From NCBI RefSeq assembly GCF_002921135.1, contig NZ_PQVJ01000001.1, positions 1 to 64,000 of the forward strand: 64,000 bases of DNA, given 5' to 3'. This stretch comes from Avibacterium gallinarum. GTDB lineage: Bacteria > Pseudomonadota > Gammaproteobacteria > Enterobacterales > Pasteurellaceae. The position numbers and the translations under genes are program-made. Each line of letters starts with the position of its first letter. Within the stretch, counting starts at the first letter, position 1. The notes under the pieces were generated by a model, which searched no databases, had not been told where the DNA came from, and worked only from the letters and a program-made list of their open reading frames with translations. Below are positions 17,020-26,126 of this stretch, in pieces.

Positions 17020-17946
17020 CTAATGAGCCTGAGCCAAAAAATCGAGCGTTTCTTGCCGAGTAGGAATGGAGGTTTGTGCGCCTAAACGGGTAACACTTAT
17101 TGCGGCAGCAGCTTGGGCAAAATGAATGGCTTGATTTAACGATTTGCCCTCTAATAATGCCGTCATCAACGCCCCATTAAAGGTATCCCCAGCGGCGGTG
17201 GTATCCGTTGCCTGCACCACAAAACCTTGCACGATTTCTTGTTGGTTTTGATGGCTAACAAAAACCCCTTTCGCACCTAAGGTAATCAAGACAGTTTCCA
17301 CCCCTTTTTGATGAAAAACTTGCGCAGATTGCACCGCACTTTGGTAATCAACCACTTTCACACCTGTAAGAATTTCTGCTTCTGTTTCATTTGGTGTAAT
17401 CATTGTTAGCTGAGCCAACAATTCATCAGGCAGTGGCTGTGCAGGGGCAGGATTTAGCACCACTTGCTTACCTGCTTGTTTCGCTAATTTCGCGGCACAC
17501 AGCACACCGTCTAAGGGGGTTTCTAATTGCATCAGCAAGGCATCGCTCTGCTCAATCATATGAGCGAAAGACTGCACCCTATCAGCATTCAGATAAGCAT
17601 TCGCCCCTGCGGAAATCACAATGCTATTTTCTCCGCTGTCTGCCACTTGAATCATTGCGATCCCTGTGCGAGCCTGTGTAACTTCAGAAATGGCTGCCGT
17701 ATTCATTCCCTCTTGCGCGAAAGATTTTTTCATCTCCCGCCCAATATCGTCATTTCCTACACAAGCGATAAAATTCACCTTCGCCCCCAAGCGTGCTGCT
17801 GCCACCGCTTGATTTGCGCCCTTTCCACCATATACCACTTGATAATTACGTCCCGACAAAGTTTCCCCCGGCTGCGGGAAATGCGACACTTGGATAAGAT
17901 GATCTGCGTTAATACTGCCGAGAATGGTTAGGGTTGAATTGTGCAT
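17020..17946 (-). CDS. rbsK: Ribokinase RbsK
   Basis: 308 aa PfkB-family sugar kinase; phosphorylates D-ribose at O5. Family signatures are the N-terminal GSINADH and GGKGANQAVAAARLGA, and the C-terminal TDTTAAGDTFNGAL containing the catalytic Asp. Lies 40 nt upstream of rbsR and 171 nt downstream of rbsB, the only large gap in the operon, which carries inverted repeats. Confidence 0.96.
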   Translation of the reverse strand: MHNSTLTILGSINADHLIQVSHFPQPGETLSGRNYQVVYGGKGANQAVAAARLGAKVNFIACVGNDDIGREMKKSFAQEGMNTAAISEVTQARTGIAMIQVADSGENSIVISAGANAYLNADRVQSFAHMIEQSDALLMQLETPLDGVLCAAKLAKQAGKQVVLNPAPAQPLPDELLAQLTMITPNETEAEILTGVKVVDYQSAVQSAQVFHQKGVETVLITLGAKGVFVSHQNQQEIVQGFVVQATDTTAAGDTFNGALMTALLEGKSLNQAIHFAQAAAAISVTRLGAQTSIPTRQETLDFLAQAH

Positions 17947-18000
17947 AGTTATTCCTTAATAAAAATCACGAAAAAAAGCACCGCACTTATATTTTGTGCA

Positions 18001-18056
18001 TATTGCGAAATACATTGATTAAAACGTGATGAAACGCAAAAAATATTTCGCAATAT
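18001..18056. repeat. 12- to 13-bp inverted repeat in the rbsB-rbsK gap
   Basis: TATTGCGAAATA (18001-18012) and TATTTCGCAATA (18044-18055) are perfect inverted copies 31 nt apart, extendable by one base pair. Neither arm has a T run. Possible roles are mRNA processing or a looped operator; nothing in the sequence decides. Confidence 0.7.
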
Positions 18057-18076
18057 ACCCAATATACGAAAGTGAA

Positions 18077-18107
18077 ATTCAAGGCGAATACTAAATCCGC
18101 CTTGAAT
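18077..18107 (-). repeat. Stem-loop just after rbsB
   Basis: ATTCAAGGCG and CGCCTTGAAT form a 10-bp stem with an 11-nt loop immediately after the rbsB stop. No U run follows on the minus strand, so it more likely stabilises the rbsB mRNA 3' end than terminates. Such stems are common after binding-protein genes and give differential expression within the operon. Confidence 0.65.
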
Positions 18108-18117
18108 CATTAAAGGA

Positions 18118-18996
18118 TTATTGACTGACCACTTTTAATGGCACAGGGATTTGTGCTTCAACAGCTTCGCCTTTAATCACTTTGTCAGCAGTCTGCACGC
18201 CTAATGCACCGATTAACTCTGGTTGTTGTGCGATAGTTGCGGCTAATTTGCCACTTTTTACTGCTTTTACGCCATCATCTGTACCATCAAATCCAACAAT
18301 TAACACGGATTTATTCGCTGCTTGAACAGCTCGAATTGCACCGAGTGCCATTTCATCATTTTGAGCAAATACCGCTTGCACATTTGGTTGCGCAGTGAGC
18401 AAGTTTTCCATTACATTTAAGCCTTTGGTGCGATCAAAATCTGCTGGCTGACTGGCTAATACGTCAAATTTATGCGCTTCTACCGCTTGTTTAAAACCTT
18501 CACCACGCTCACGCGCAGCAGACGTTCCAGCAATACCTTCTAATTGAATGACTTTCGCATTATTTCCTAATTTTTCTGCGATGAAATCACCTGCCATTTT
18601 TCCGCCAGCCACATTATCAGAAGCAATATGGTTCACCACTTTGCCTTGTGCCGCGCCACGGTCTAAGGTAATCACAGGAATATTTTTTTGATTTGCCATT
18701 CGCACGGCACTTGCTACTGAGGTAGAATCCGTTGGGTTAATCAGTAATACTTTTGCACCGCGTACGGTAACATCTTCAACATTCGCCAGCTCTTTTGCTG
18801 GATCATTTTGTGAATCTAAAACCACAAGGTTATAGCCCAATTTATCCGCTTCTTTTTCCGCCCCTTCTTTTAGGGTAACGAAAAACGGATTATCTAAAGT
18901 TGAAACGGCTAATGCAATGGTCTCTTTTGCCACCACCGCTTGGCTAACAGCCGAACCAAGAATCACTGCGGACGCCAGTAACGTTAATTTTTTCAT
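18118..18996 (-). CDS. rbsB: Ribose-binding periplasmic protein RbsB
   Basis: 292 aa. A Sec signal peptide ([16 protein letters not shown], cleavage near AVVAKE) precedes the type-I periplasmic binding fold. [28 protein letters not shown] and GFDGTDDG are typical of RbsB. Delivers ribose to RbsAC. The start is at ATG 18996: GGAG lies 6 nt upstream, whereas an in-frame ATG at 19002 would sit directly against GGAG. Confidence 0.96.
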   Translation of the reverse strand: MKKLTLLASAVILGSAVSQAVVAKETIALAVSTLDNPFFVTLKEGAEKEADKLGYNLVVLDSQNDPAKELANVEDVTVRGAKVLLINPTDSTSVASAVRMANQKNIPVITLDRGAAQGKVVNHIASDNVAGGKMAGDFIAEKLGNNAKVIQLEGIAGTSAARERGEGFKQAVEAHKFDVLASQPADFDRTKGLNVMENLLTAQPNVQAVFAQNDEMALGAIRAVQAANKSVLIVGFDGTDDGVKAVKSGKLAATIAQQPELIGALGVQTADKVIKGEAVEAQIPVPLKVVSQ

Positions 18997-19026
18997 ACAC
19001 ATCTCCTTTCATTAGGTGAGTTTAAG

Positions 19027-19983
19027 TTAAGCATTTTTTCGACTGAAAAAATGATCGGTAAGTACAGCTGCCAAAATAACGATTGATTTTGCAATCATTT
19101 GATAGTAAGAAGAAATATCTAATAAATTCAACGCATTATTTAAGAATCCAATAATCAGCGCACCAATTAATGTGCCAAATATACGCCCTTTTCCGCCCAT
19201 TAAACTTGTGCCACCGACAACAACTGCGGCAATCGCATCAAGCTCATAGGACACACCCGCAGTTGGCTGTGCGGAAGATAATCTTGAAGTCACAATCAAT
19301 CCTGCAACGGTGGCTAAAAATCCGCTTACTGCGTACACGAATATTTTTACTTTATCCACATTAATGCCTGATAAACGGGTTGCCGATTCATTGCCACCTA
19401 GGGCATAAATATAACGTCCCATTGGGGTATGTTTTAAGATATACCAAGCAACAAGAAAAATAATTGCCATTAACCAAATTGGGAAAGGAATATTGAATAA
19501 ATACCCTGTTCCAAGGAAAGAAAATTGATCTGCTACATCAGAAAAGCCAAGGCTGATTGGTCGCCCATCGGTATAAACCATTGTTACACCACGCAATAAG
19601 GTCATTGTTACCAAGGTGGCGATGAAAGCCTGAACTTTACCTTTCGCGATAATCACTCCGCTGATGCCACCTAATAATGTGCCACAGAGTAAAACAAGGG
19701 GAATCACAATAAAAATAGATAAATCAAGGTTCACCAGTGAGGCGGCAATCGCGCCAGTTAATGCCAATACCGATCCTACTGAAAGATCGATCCCTGCAGT
19801 TAAAATCACAAAGGTCATTCCCACTGCGATAATGGCATTGACTGAGGTTTGACGCAAAATATTCAGCAAATTATCCATTGTGAAAAAATTCGGATTAATG
19901 CTAGAAACAATTACAATCAAGACAATTAAAGCCAAAATTGAACGTTGCTCAATCAGGAAATTTTTTAATTTTGTTGTTGTCAT
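19027..19983 (-). CDS. rbsC: Ribose ABC transporter permease RbsC
   Basis: 318 aa inner-membrane permease with about eight or more TM segments. The conserved block for contact with the ATPase is present (GRYIYALGGNESATRLSGI). Also AVGMTFVILTAGIDLSVGS and VVVGGTSLMGGKG, which are diagnostic of the RbsC/XylH family. Lies 11 nt after rbsA and 30 nt before rbsB. Confidence 0.96.
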   Translation of the reverse strand: MTTTKLKNFLIEQRSILALIVLIVIVSSINPNFFTMDNLLNILRQTSVNAIIAVGMTFVILTAGIDLSVGSVLALTGAIAASLVNLDLSIFIVIPLVLLCGTLLGGISGVIIAKGKVQAFIATLVTMTLLRGVTMVYTDGRPISLGFSDVADQFSFLGTGYLFNIPFPIWLMAIIFLVAWYILKHTPMGRYIYALGGNESATRLSGINVDKVKIFVYAVSGFLATVAGLIVTSRLSSAQPTAGVSYELDAIAAVVVGGTSLMGGKGRIFGTLIGALIIGFLNNALNLLDISSYYQMIAKSIVILAAVLTDHFFSRKNA

Positions 19984-19994
19984 AATCTATCCTT

Positions 19995-21482
19995 TTAATG
20001 CTGTTGCGTGATAGCGGCGGTTAAGAGCTTTTCTTGGCTCACATCTTCACGCAAGAATTCACCGCGAATTTCGCCATTATTCATCACCAAAACGCGATCA
20101 CTCATACCAATAATTTCTGGCATATCGGAAGAAACCACGATAATGCTCATTCCTTCTTCTTTAAACTTATTGATTAACTGATAAATTTCCTTTTTTGCTC
20201 CCACATCAATACCACGGGTTGGCTCATCTAAAATTAAGACATCAGGCCGTGTCATCAACCCTTTGGCAATCGCAACTTTTTGCTGATTACCGCCTGATAA
20301 CAAGCCGATCGTTTGATCCATTGAAGGGGTTTTCACATTAAACAGTAGAATAAAATCATTGACGGTCATTTTTTCAGCTCTGTGATCGATCGTCCCATTC
20401 TTAGTGAGCTGCTTTAATGCGGTGAGTGTCATATTTTCTTTAATTGACATTCCCAATACCAAGCCATCACCTTTACGATCTTCAGAAATATATACAATGC
20501 CATTATTTAAGCCATCTTGCGGGGAACGAATCGTCAAAGCACGATTATGTAGAAAAATCTCACCGCTCTTTTTCGGTAACGCGCCATAAATGAGTTTCAT
20601 CAGTTCCGTTCTGCCTGCCCCCATTAAACCTGACACGCCAAGAATTTCACCGCGATTTAACTGAAAAGACACGTTATTAACGCCCTGCCCCGTCAAATTT
20701 TGCACGCGTAATACTGGCTCACCAATAGGGCTATCAAGATGGGGATATTGTTCTTCCAGCTTTCTACCCACCATTAGTTCAATAAGCTGTTCTTCATTAA
20801 TGGCGGAAAGCTTACTTTCTGCAATAAACTCGCCATCGCGTAAAATGGTGACATCATCACAAATAGTAAAAATATCTTGCATTCGATGAGAGATAAATAC
20901 GATCCCACAACCTTCCGTTTTCAGTTCTCGAATGACGTCAAACAGGGCTTGAGTTTCAGAATCGGTTAAGGCATCGGTTGGCTCGTCCATAATAATCACC
21001 TTGGCATCAAAACTTAATGCTTTAGCGATTTCAATCATTTGCAACTCACCTAAGGAAAGTTTTGCGACAGGTGTTGAAGGGTGATGTTTGACTTTCAAAC
21101 GTTGTAGCAATTTTGCGGATTCTTCCGTCATTTTAGCCCAATCAATACCACCAAATTTATGAGTAAATTCTCGTCCTAAGAAAATATTTTCAGCAATGGT
21201 TAAATTAGGAATAATATTGAGTTCTTGATGAATAATACTGATTCCCGCTAACTGAGAAAATTTCGGATTTTTATACCGCACTTTCTCTCCGTGAAAATAA
21301 ATCTCTCCGCTATCTTGCTGATAAATCCCTGTGAGAATTTTCATCAAGGTTGATTTGCCAGCGCCATTTTCGCCCATTAATGCCATTACTCGCCCCGCAT
21401 AAACGGACAGGCTTGCATTATGCAATGCACGCACGCCAGGGAAGGATTTACAAATGTTATCTAATCTTAAAATGGGTTTCAT
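19995..21482 (-). CDS. rbsA: Ribose ABC transporter ATPase RbsA (two ATPase domains)
   Basis: 495 aa with two ABC domains. The first has Walker [10 protein letters not shown], signature LSLGELQM and Walker [12 protein letters not shown]. The second has a degenerate Walker [11 protein letters not shown], with signature LSGGNQQK and [11 protein letters not shown], as is usual in RbsA. The start is set at ATG 21482; a GTG at 21485 is also in frame. The AAGGGGG ribosome-binding site overlaps the rbsD stop, indicating translational coupling. Confidence 0.96.
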   Translation of the reverse strand: MKPILRLDNICKSFPGVRALHNASLSVYAGRVMALMGENGAGKSTLMKILTGIYQQDSGEIYFHGEKVRYKNPKFSQLAGISIIHQELNIIPNLTIAENIFLGREFTHKFGGIDWAKMTEESAKLLQRLKVKHHPSTPVAKLSLGELQMIEIAKALSFDAKVIIMDEPTDALTDSETQALFDVIRELKTEGCGIVFISHRMQDIFTICDDVTILRDGEFIAESKLSAINEEQLIELMVGRKLEEQYPHLDSPIGEPVLRVQNLTGQGVNNVSFQLNRGEILGVSGLMGAGRTELMKLIYGALPKKSGEIFLHNRALTIRSPQDGLNNGIVYISEDRKGDGLVLGMSIKENMTLTALKQLTKNGTIDHRAEKMTVNDFILLFNVKTPSMDQTIGLLSGGNQQKVAIAKGLMTRPDVLILDEPTRGIDVGAKKEIYQLINKFKEEGMSIIVVSSDMPEIIGMSDRVLVMNNGEIRGEFLREDVSQEKLLTAAITQQH

Positions 21483-21491
21483 CACGCCCCC

Positions 21492-21911
21492 TTAAAATGG
21501 TACACCTGAAACAAGAATGATATTGGCATAAGGCGTACATTCGCCCGAACGCACTATGGCTTTGCTCTCTTGGCTCAAGGCTTTAAATTCTTCGTGGGAT
21601 ACATAATCCACTGTAATTTCGTTGTTTTGTTGCCGCGCTAATTGTTCAAGTTTCTGCAATAACGCTTGATGAATGCTCGGGTTTTGGCGTTCAATTTCTT
21701 TGGCTAAAATCACTCGCTCCACAAAACATTCACCCACTACAGCATCAAAAACCGATAAAAAACTTGGAATCCCTGCACTCAAGGCAAGATCTACGGTTTC
21801 CATTCCCATTGGAATGGGTAAGCCTGCATCACAAATTGTTAAAAAATCCGTATGCCCTAGCTGCGCTATTTGTAATGACAGCGGCGCATTCAAAATTCCT
21901 GTTTTCTTCAT
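21492..21911 (-). CDS. rbsD: D-ribose pyranase RbsD
   Basis: 139 aa. Interconverts beta-pyranose and beta-furanose forms of ribose so that RbsK can use it. Matches the family through [22 protein letters not shown] (including H20), ICDAGLPIP and the C-terminal [14 protein letters not shown]. First gene of the operon, 40 nt downstream of the operator. ATG 21911 is preceded by GGGAGG. Confidence 0.95.
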   Translation of the reverse strand: MKKTGILNAPLSLQIAQLGHTDFLTICDAGLPIPMGMETVDLALSAGIPSFLSVFDAVVGECFVERVILAKEIERQNPSIHQALLQKLEQLARQQNNEITVDYVSHEEFKALSQESKAIVRSGECTPYANIILVSGVPF

Positions 21912-21950
21912 ATTGCCTCCCTAAAAACCATATCAAAACCTTATAAAAAC

Positions 21951-21972
21951 TTTATCGAAACGTTTCGATAAA
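21951..21972. promoter_or_regulatory. RbsR-type operator (22-bp perfect palindrome)
   Basis: TTTATCGAAAC followed by its exact reverse complement; the CGAAACGTTTCG core is the LacI/PurR-type half-site arrangement used by RbsR in E. coli. It lies 40 bp before the rbsD start codon, just downstream of the inferred transcription start, so bound RbsR would block transcription. Confidence 0.88.
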
Positions 21973-22017
21973 TAAAAAATAACCGATCTAACCAAAATCT
22001 AAAATACCAAATTTTTA

Positions 22018-22039
22018 AAAATGTGAGAAAAATCACAGA
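22018..22039. promoter_or_regulatory. CRP-cAMP binding site of the rbs operon
   Basis: TGTGA-N6-TCACA (22022-22037) is a perfect match to the CRP core, flanked by A/T. It is about 50 bp upstream of the inferred rbsD transcription start. Together with the operator this gives the usual catabolite-activated, ribose-induced control. A regulatory role for the 280-nt region further towards degQ is not visible. Confidence 0.85.
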
Positions 22040-22303
22040 AAATTTCCACCGCACTTTGTTTTTCACGAAAAATTAAAATTTAATAAAAATGAGAACTAAG
22101 TTAAAAAAATCCAGTCATTTACCTCTTTTTTTGTAATTTCTCAAAAACCATACAATTTTTACGAACAATTTTTTATTTTCTTTGTCTTAGGCAAAACAAC
22201 AAACACGCTTTCAGCAATGAAAGAAAATAGCGATAGATCCCTTTAAAAATTGAGATCTGTTCTTATTTTAAAATGACACTTAGTAACGAAATGGAGAAAT
22301 GAA

Positions 22304-23677
22304 GTGAAAAGAAAACATTTTTTATTAACGAGTATCGCTCTTGGCTTAACTGTGCTTGGCACTTCGGTGAACGCAACGGCAACATTGCCCCCACCAAGCA
22401 CGCTTTCTGGCACGCCTACTTTAGCGCCAATGCTAGAACAAGTTCTACCTAGCGTCGTTTCCATTGCGGTGGAAGGAAAACAAAAAGCACGCTTCCAAAA
22501 TGACGATATTCCTGAAGAATTCAAATTTTTCTTCGGGCCGGATATTTTTAAGAACAACGCTCCGCGTAGCTTCAAAGGACTCGGCTCTGGTGTGATTATC
22601 AATGCCGCAAAAGGTTATGTGCTAACCAATAATCACGTTATTGATCAAGCAGATAAAATCACCGTGAAATTACAAGACGGACGCGAATTTAAAGCGAAAT
22701 TAGTGGGCGCAGATGAGCTTTCTGATATTGCCTTAATTCAGCTAGAAGATCCGAAAAATCTTACTGAAATCAAAATGGCTGACTCCGACAAACTACGCGT
22801 TGGTGATTACACCGTGGCAGTCGGCAACCCATTTGGTCTAGGACAAACAGTAACCTCAGGGATTGTTTCTGCTCTTGGACGCTCAACTGGCTCAGAGCGC
22901 GGTAGCTATGAAAATTACATTCAAACTGACGCCGCAGTAAACCAAGGCAATTCTGGTGGTCCATTACTTAACCTTAATGGCGAATTAATCGGCATCAATA
23001 CTGCCATTATCTCACCGAGTGGGGGAAATGCTGGGATCGCTTTCGCTATTCCAAGCAATATGGCAAACAGCCTTGTGAAACAAATCCTTGAATTTGGCGA
23101 AGTTCGCCGTGGATTATTAGGCATTAAAGGGGCTGAACTCAATGCTGATTTAGCCAAAGCCCTCAAAATTGATGCACAACAAGGCGCATTCATAAGTGAA
23201 GTATTGCCAGATTCTGCCGCAGAAAAAGCGGGCTTACAAGCCGGTGATGTGATCACGGCAATTAACGGACAAAAACTATCCAGCTTCGCCGAATTGCGAG
23301 CTAAAATCGCCACCACTGGTGCAGGTAAAAATGTGGAATTAACCTATTTACGCGATGGTAAATCCAACACCACTTCCGTTACCTTGCAACCAGATGAAGA
23401 AGCCAAAGCCAGCGCAACAAACCTTCTCCCAGCCTTAGAAGGCGCAGAGTTAAGCAACTATAATGCAAAAGGGCAAAAAGGCGTTGAAATTAGCAAAATT
23501 AAGGATAAATCCTTAGCCCAACGCTTAGGCTTAAAAGACGGTGATGTGATTATCGGCATAAACCGCGCACCAGTTGAGAACCTAGACCAATTGCGTAAAT
23601 CACTCAAAGATAAACCTTCTACTATCGCATTAAATATTTTGCGTGGTAAAACGAATTTTTATTTGTTAGTGCAATAA
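22304..23677 (+). CDS. degQ: Periplasmic serine protease DegQ/HtrA
   Basis: 457 aa. Signal peptide (MKRKHFLLTSIALGLTVLGT, cleavage near VNATA), trypsin-like domain and two PDZ domains (about 255-350 and 370-455). The catalytic triad is visible as H111 (TNNHVID), D141 (LSDIALI) and S217 (GNSGGPL). DegQ rather than DegP is suggested by the short LA loop and by the length. GTG start at 22304, 7 nt after GGAG. A protein quality-control enzyme of the envelope. Confidence 0.93.
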   Translation: MKRKHFLLTSIALGLTVLGTSVNATATLPPPSTLSGTPTLAPMLEQVLPSVVSIAVEGKQKARFQNDDIPEEFKFFFGPDIFKNNAPRSFKGLGSGVIINAAKGYVLTNNHVIDQADKITVKLQDGREFKAKLVGADELSDIALIQLEDPKNLTEIKMADSDKLRVGDYTVAVGNPFGLGQTVTSGIVSALGRSTGSERGSYENYIQTDAAVNQGNSGGPLLNLNGELIGINTAIISPSGGNAGIAFAIPSNMANSLVKQILEFGEVRRGLLGIKGAELNADLAKALKIDAQQGAFISEVLPDSAAEKAGLQAGDVITAINGQKLSSFAELRAKIATTGAGKNVELTYLRDGKSNTTSVTLQPDEEAKASATNLLPALEGAELSNYNAKGQKGVEISKIKDKSLAQRLGLKDGDVIIGINRAPVENLDQLRKSLKDKPSTIALNILRGKTNFYLLVQ

Positions 23678-23742
23678 ACTGAGGAGGCTTATAAAGACAG
23701 CTAATAAAACATCAGTTGTATTACCAAATAAATTCCAAGCTC

Positions 23743-23767
23743 CACATGTCCTTTAAAAGGACATGTG
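23743..23767. repeat. 12-bp perfect palindrome downstream of degQ
   Basis: CACATGTCCTTT, one central A, then AAAGGACATGTG. No T run follows, so it is not a standard terminator. It lies between degQ and the prophage remnant. A protein-binding site or boundary element is possible; the sequence alone does not say. Confidence 0.6.
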
Positions 23768-23769
23768 AA

Positions 23770-24128
23770 TATCACATACTCCTTGAGTTTATCTCTTAAA
23801 TTCATTATTTAATAAATTATATGTATATAGTAAGGGGCTTGAAGGGTTTTAATCGCTAAAGAAAGTGCCCAACCTTGAAAAGGCTCACTAGATTGTAATA
23901 CACCAGGCTTTTTTAAGACCACGAGATAGTAAAAAAGATTATAGCGGTTCCTCCTTTAAAGATGTTTGCATAAGGTTTGGACTTGTCGCTTGACTTGCAC
24001 TTTTTCCCCTGTAACAGGTGTACAGGTAACAGCTCAATCAGGAAATAGTTCATCATAGCTAAAAACCTGTCATTAAAGACACTCTCTTTACCCCATTTTA
24101 TCTGGTTGACTATGGTTTTAGGATTCAG
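23770..24128. other. Non-coding gap before the prophage remnant, nothing identified
   Basis: About 360 nt without a convincing gene. A 101-codon frame on the minus strand (23913-24218) runs antisense into the tail-fibre assembly remnant and has no RBS; I treat it as spurious. No copy of the tRNA-Leu 3' end, which would mark the other attachment site, was seen here. Confidence 0.5.
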
Positions 24129-24515
24129 ATGCACAAACCTGAGCCTAAAGATGACTTTGATATTGTACATTGCCAAGATGATTTGTGTTGGATGTATATA
24201 CCAGATTATCGCGGACAAATTTATTATAACACTGTTACAGGTGAACCAATTACCATCAACGAGCTAAGCAAAACTCCGAAAAATCTCACCGCACTTAAAC
24301 CATTGGATAAAACGTGCAAGTGGGACGGTGAGAAATGGATACTTGATAAAAACAAACGGAACTCCCCCCAACAACGCCAACAAATTCGCAATGCTAACGC
24401 TATCAATACCAAACATGATGATAGATGCGTAAACGGCGGGAGTTATGTGTCAGCGATCCCCAAAAGGGGGATACGGACAAAAAAGCCGTGCGACACTAGT
24501 CGAAATCAAAGCTGA
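24129..24515 (+). pseudogene. Phage tail fibre assembly protein, N-terminal remnant
   Basis: The first about 80 residues look like a tail fibre assembly (P2 gpG-like) protein: a run ending YYNTVTGEPITINELSKTP, then CKWDGEKWILDKNKR. After about residue 85 the frame drifts into unrelated sequence (SAIPKRGIRTKKPCDTS) that belongs, in another frame, to the next remnant. There is no good ribosome-binding site. In P2, G lies upstream of FI, as this fragment does here. Assignment is by pattern and moderate. Confidence 0.5.
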
Positions 24516-24795
24516 TTTCGATTGAAATGGTAAAGAGGATAACGGAGAGCCACGCATTTTTACGCTAATTTATGCGGATAACAGTGCCGCCCCCTTGGAA
24601 CTACCGACCAATGGTTTAATACTTATTACTGATGGCAGAGCGGACGAAAACCTTTTCAAGCCATTGCTATCGCCGTGCTATACTTGCCGACAAGCCAAAA
24701 GCCTGTTGGCGATTTTTATTCAAGTTTGTCAATACCTTGTTTCGTGATCCGAAACATTGCCAAACGGCGTATAAAAGCGAATTAAAGCGCAGGCA
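24445..24795 (+). pseudogene. Unidentified degraded phage gene
   Basis: A reading frame starting MCQRSPKGGYGQKSRATLVE at 24445 is broken by a TGA after ADFD (about 24520). It continues as NGKEDNGEPRIFTLIYADNS and LILITDGRADENLF. After a shift near 24645 it seems to go on as AIAIAVLYLPTSQKPVGDF in another frame. The pieces read like one phage protein with a nonsense mutation and a frameshift. I do not recognise the family. Confidence 0.4.
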
Positions 24796-24841
24796 ATATC
24801 CAATTAAGTTAAGTAAAAAAGCGGAATATTCCGTTTTTTAT

Positions 24842-25174
24842 TTAAAGATTTAATAGAAGTGTGATTTTTTGCCGGATTTCTGCTAATTCATCAAGAGCAA
24901 TTTTTCCTTTAAACTCCGCTTTTCGTACACGCCAGTCAAGACTTTTAATTTGATCCGATAACACCACATTTCTTGGCGTATCATCAATGGATACCTCAAA
25001 AGGATAGTCTTTAATCTTTGTGGTAAGCGGACAGCAAATTAACAAACTGGTTAGATGATTATAGGCTTTAGGGCTAAGCACCACCGCTGGGCGATGACCG
25101 GCTTGCTCGTGTCCTGCTTGTGGGGTGAAATTCAACCAAATAATATCGCCCACATCCGGAATATATTCCTTCAT
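24842..25174 (-). CDS. mazF: MazF/PemK-family endoribonuclease toxin
   Basis: 110 aa, full length for MazF. The fold is recognised from IPDVGDIIWLNFTPQAGHEQAGHRPAVVLSP (with the conserved GHEQAGHRPA loop), LICCPLTTKIKDYPFEV and SDQIKSLDWRVRKAE. MazF toxins cleave mRNA at short specific sequences. The start at ATG 25174 overlaps the antitoxin stop (TGATG), with GGAGGGGAG upstream. It lies inside the prophage remnant between the G and FI homologues. It could equally be named ChpB; the sequence specificity is unknown. Confidence 0.88.
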   Translation of the reverse strand: MKEYIPDVGDIIWLNFTPQAGHEQAGHRPAVVLSPKAYNHLTSLLICCPLTTKIKDYPFEVSIDDTPRNVVLSDQIKSLDWRVRKAEFKGKIALDELAEIRQKITLLLNL

Positions 25175-25410
25175 CACCACTCCCCTCCTTCTGCCTCACC
25201 AAAATCCACTTCTTGGTGCAAATTGTCAGGGTGAATATTGGCGAGCAATTGGTTTAGAGAGGGTTGCTGTGGCAGTGGTGCAATAATAATTTTGCCATTT
25301 TCCACTTGCATATCAACTAGGTGATCCACGTTCAATTGCAATTCTGAAAGCACTGGTGTAGGAATGCGAATGCCCACACTATTGCCCCATTTTTTTATTG
25401 TTAGTTGCAT
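25174..25410 (-). CDS. mazE: MazE-type antitoxin
   Basis: 78 aa AbrB/SpoVT-like antitoxin. The N-terminal DNA-binding swapped-hairpin motif reads MQLTIKKWGNSVGIRIP, and the acidic C terminus (EVDFGEAEGGEW) would thread over MazF. ATG 25410 follows GAGGAGG. First gene of the pair and overlapping mazF, so the antitoxin is made first. A palindrome at 25431-25445 probably mediates autoregulation. Confidence 0.88.
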   Translation of the reverse strand: MQLTIKKWGNSVGIRIPTPVLSELQLNVDHLVDMQVENGKIIIAPLPQQPSLNQLLANIHPDNLHQEVDFGEAEGGEW

Positions 25411-25430
25411 TAGTTCCTCCTCATAAATGT

Positions 25431-25445
25431 TTATACATTGTATAA
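25431..25445. promoter_or_regulatory. Palindromic operator upstream of mazEF
   Basis: TTATACA-T-TGTATAA is a perfect 15-bp palindrome 20 bp upstream of mazE. It overlaps a plausible -10 (TATACA on the minus strand). AbrB-type antitoxins repress their own operons at such sites. Confidence 0.6.
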
Positions 25446-25544
25446 CTTCAATTACCAGAACGCAATCTTATGATGTTATCTTGTTTTTCTGTCATATTTC
25501 CATTCACATTCGCAATCAATAGCGGGTCATTTTTTCTCGTTGCA

Positions 25545-25586
25545 AAATAGCCCTAAATTTAATCAACCTAACCAAAAGGGCTATTT
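25545..25586. repeat. Inverted repeat enclosing the FI ribosome-binding site
   Basis: AAATAGCCC (25545-25553) pairs with GGGCTATTT (25578-25586), immediately before the FI start codon. The right arm contains the AAGGG-type ribosome-binding site, so a folded leader would hide it. The gene downstream is now broken. Confidence 0.5.
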
Positions 25587-25955
25587 ATGGACTATTTACA
25601 CCGCGTGCGGGTCATCGAAATTAACGAAGGCACGCGCACAATCAAAACACCATCCACGGCTGTGATTGGGATTGTTTGCACCGCAAATGATGCTGACGCC
25701 GAGGCTTATCCACTTACCCCCCCTGTTTTGCTCACCAACACAATGGCTGGCATTGCCAAAGCAGAGCAGGCACGCAAGGCACGCTGGCGAAAACCTTAAA
25801 AGCCATTAGCAACCAAGTCAACACGCTCACGGTGGTGGTTCGAGTGGAACAAGGCGATGATGAAAGCGATGAGGGCGCGGCAACCACGGCGAATGTGATT
25901 GTTACAGTAACAGGCAGCGGACAATATACAGGCTTGAAAGCCTTGCTTGTGGCAC
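25587..25955 (+). pseudogene. Phage tail sheath (P2 FI-like), frameshifted and truncated
   Basis: The N-terminus, in particular [20 protein letters not shown], and [20 protein letters not shown], is very close to the P2/HP1 tail sheath. Near 25780 the frame shifts by one base: one frame ends ARKARWRKP, and the other continues [20 protein letters not shown] and GSGQYTGLKALL. The sheath then stops at about residue 120 of the usual 390, where sequence of the next gene begins. It is a dead gene with an internal deletion reaching into FII. Confidence 0.75.
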
Positions 25956-26071
25956 AAGCGAAATTGGACGTTAATGGAAAAGACTTAATCTAAATTGATT
26001 TAATCAATGATCTTTATGTAGTAAACGGCAAAGACCGCCTAGCGGAACACCGCAAAGCCATTGGTTTATAA
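25956..26071 (+). pseudogene. Phage tail tube protein (P2 FII-like), C-terminal remnant
   Basis: Directly joined to the broken sheath is the end of a tail-tube protein: KLDVNGKDLI, a TAA where the family has Glu, then IDLINDLYVVNGKDRLAEHR and KAIGL before the stop. The join shows a deletion of the 3' part of FI and most of FII, roughly 1.3 kb judged by P2 gene sizes. Assignment of this tail to FII is by resemblance to P2-family C termini. Confidence 0.5.
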
Positions 26072-26126
26072 CGGACACACCACCGCCCCGCAAGGGGCAT
26101 TTTTTGAAAGCGAAAAGGAATAGAAA

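Noticed and set aside
23678-24128. Second attachment site of the prophage
   Set aside because: No stretch matching the tRNA-Leu 3' half was found between degQ and the first phage remnant.
23913-24218. 101-codon minus-strand frame after degQ
   Set aside because: No RBS, its first third is antisense to the tail-fibre assembly remnant, and no recognisable domain.
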